NCBI GenBank assembly: GCA_013329925.1
Contig: DUJK01000098.1
Span: forward strand, 1-17,264
Length of the DNA stretch: 17,264 nt
Direction of reading: 5' to 3'
Origin: Candidatus Poseidoniaceae archaeon
GTDB lineage: Archaea; Thermoplasmatota; Poseidoniia; Poseidoniales; Poseidoniaceae
Position 1 is the stretch's first letter; the number at the start of each line of letters is the position of its first letter. The position numbers and the translations under genes were made by a program. Under the pieces are notes generated by a model. The model did not search any database, was not told the DNA's origin, and saw nothing but the letters and a program-made list of their open reading frames with translations. Positions 16,271 to 17,264 of this stretch are shown in pieces.

Positions 16271-17155
16271 GTGCTTGGACCGGTATTTGTTTCATTGTCC
16301 ATGGTAGCGATTATCTATGCAGTTGTTTATCTGAAACATAGATATTCAAACGATGAATCTGAGTTAGATTATCGCAATGCTTACGGGCAATATGGGTTTG
16401 AATTTTTGATTAGTTGTGTAATCTTTTTGTGGATTGTACCCTATGGGATAATGGTTATTTTACCTGTAGTGCTAATCCTATCAACAATTAGCCCAGCAGG
16501 CCGTGCTTCATGGCAAGAATTTGGCAAAATAAGAGCTTATGCTGCAGTATCCATGGTGGTGGTTTTGTTGATGGGTGGCTTTGTTCCAACATCCGAACCG
16601 AAATCGCCCGATGAATGGGGTGAGCCACTGTTCACTGAAAATCCCAATGCCCCGATATATCCTGCTGGCAAGCAATATACTTGGCTAATGCTACCTGATG
16701 AGGGCGGATTGAACGTCGAGATTGTTCAATCCTTGACTATCAGGACCTCCCATCAGTTTTCCAAATTATCTCTTGCCTCCTCAACGCTAAACATTGCCGA
16801 TGTATTCAATATGCAACAAGCGAGAATGGACCAAGCAATCCAGTTACTTGATGAACAAATTGTCTTCAACATCGATCCCGAAGAAATGAAATTACTAGCC
16901 ATTGAAGACAAGGCTAAACATACCTTTCAAACAGCAACAGGCAATTATGAATTGGATATTAGGCTGTATGAGTTACGGAGTTTGACTTTGAGCTCAGATC
17001 CTAATGGGATAAAAGTTGGAGAAGTATTTTGCGCGGCAAAGGGATCTTGGGGCGGAGAATTAGATTTGCTAGTTGTGGTTCGACCAATCGGACATACCGG
17101 TATTGACCAGGACAGATATGTTGAGAGCCTAACAGCACAATGGATTGACGCTTAG
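16271..17155 (+). CDS. Uncharacterised membrane protein with N-terminal helices and C-terminal soluble domain
   Basis: A 294-residue protein from GTG at 16271, in a family I do not recognise. Hydrophobic segments lie at about 2-20, 44-72 (long enough for one extended or two short helices) and 90-103. From about residue 105 a soluble domain of about 190 residues begins with PTSEPKSPDEWGEP, an acidic, Pro-rich linker. It then has mixed alpha/beta sequence, including LNVEIVQSLTIR and a final ELDLLVVVRPIG strand with one Cys (EVFCAAKG). No catalytic motif is evident. The number of crossings, and therefore the side of the soluble domain, is uncertain; an odd number would put it outside if the N terminus is inside. 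It is divergent from the ABC operon and shares its promoter region, so a linked role is possible but unproven. An in-frame GTG at 16262 would add three residues. Confidence 0.82.
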   Translation: MLGPVFVSLSMVAIIYAVVYLKHRYSNDESELDYRNAYGQYGFEFLISCVIFLWIVPYGIMVILPVVLILSTISPAGRASWQEFGKIRAYAAVSMVVVLLMGGFVPTSEPKSPDEWGEPLFTENPNAPIYPAGKQYTWLMLPDEGGLNVEIVQSLTIRTSHQFSKLSLASSTLNIADVFNMQQARMDQAIQLLDEQIVFNIDPEEMKLLAIEDKAKHTFQTATGNYELDIRLYELRSLTLSSDPNGIKVGEVFCAAKGSWGGELDLLVVVRPIGHTGIDQDRYVESLTAQWIDA

Positions 17156-17189
17156 TCCTGGTGAATTTTGATAGTTTAGGGCAAACTAA

Positions 17190-17200
17190 CATATATGTAT
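17190..17200 (+). promoter_or_regulatory. TATA-like element upstream of the last, partial gene
   Basis: CATATATGTAT is the most AT-palindromic stretch in the short gap after the membrane-protein stop. It lies about 40 bases before the ATG at 17238, giving room for a transcription start near 17220 and a short leader containing the ribosome-binding site. Confidence 0.45.
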
Positions 17201-17237
17201 GAGATGTTTTTAGGGAAGCCAAAAAAGGGGATATACT

Positions 17238-17264
17238 ATGAACCATAAAAAAATGAAAGGATTA
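17238..17264 (+). CDS. Start of a further gene (nine codons, cut by window edge)
   Basis: ATG at 17238 opens MNHKKMKGL and runs off the window. It is supported by AAGGGG ending seven bases upstream (a good Shine-Dalgarno position) and by a TATA-like element at 17190-17200. The Lys-rich N terminus could be the basic start of a signal peptide, but nine residues are too few to name a product. Confidence 0.5.

Overview
The window looks like part of a planktonic archaeal chromosome, most plausibly Marine Group II (Candidatus Poseidoniales) or a close relative. This is inferred from several things seen together: modest GC, an archaeal-type S-adenosylhomocysteine hydrolase, a Gar1-like RNP protein, AT-rich TATA-like elements upstream of genes, few and weak Shine-Dalgarno sequences, and very large secreted proteins anchored by a C-terminal membrane helix. 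No database search was possible, so the lineage is a judgement and not a measurement.

Layout. Positions 1-10152 are read on the + strand: the C-terminal part of an AcnA/IRP-type aconitase (cut by the window edge), a 224-residue protein of unknown function with a possible winged-helix C terminus, a giant surface protein of about 2270 residues (FG-GAP/VCBS-like propeller, beta-sandwich modules, an amidotransferase-like fold, a membrane helix and a Gln/Ala/Tyr-rich cytoplasmic tail), and ahcY. Positions 10153-16173 are read on the - strand. In transcription order these are an ABC ATPase, its ABC-2 permease (4-base overlap), a 657-residue secreted protein with a C-terminal anchor, a Gar1-like protein fused to two RanBP2-type zinc fingers and mixed-charge Arg/Asp tails, and a TPR protein with two membrane helices. 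From 16271 the + strand resumes with a small membrane protein and then the first nine codons of another gene.

How the genes relate. Aconitase (TCA cycle) and AhcY (methyl-cycle housekeeping) are ordinary metabolism. The ATPase/permease pair is a complete two-component ABC-2 exporter. The 657-residue, Gar1-like and TPR genes are spaced 21 and 25 bases apart and may form one transcript, an odd mix of surface, RNA and membrane functions. ahcY and the TPR gene end back to back with no base between their stop codons. The divergent start of the ABC operon and the 294-residue membrane protein shares one short AT-rich promoter region.

The most interesting object is the Gar1-like protein (11234-12259). 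Its N terminus resembles the core fold of the H/ACA snoRNP protein Gar1. It then carries two zinc fingers that look like those of eukaryotic splicing-associated ZRANB2 and FUS/TAF15, embedded in Arg/Asp-rich low-complexity sequence. No CRISPR array, tRNA, rRNA, insertion sequence or attachment site was seen. No stretch longer than 300 bases lacks a gene.
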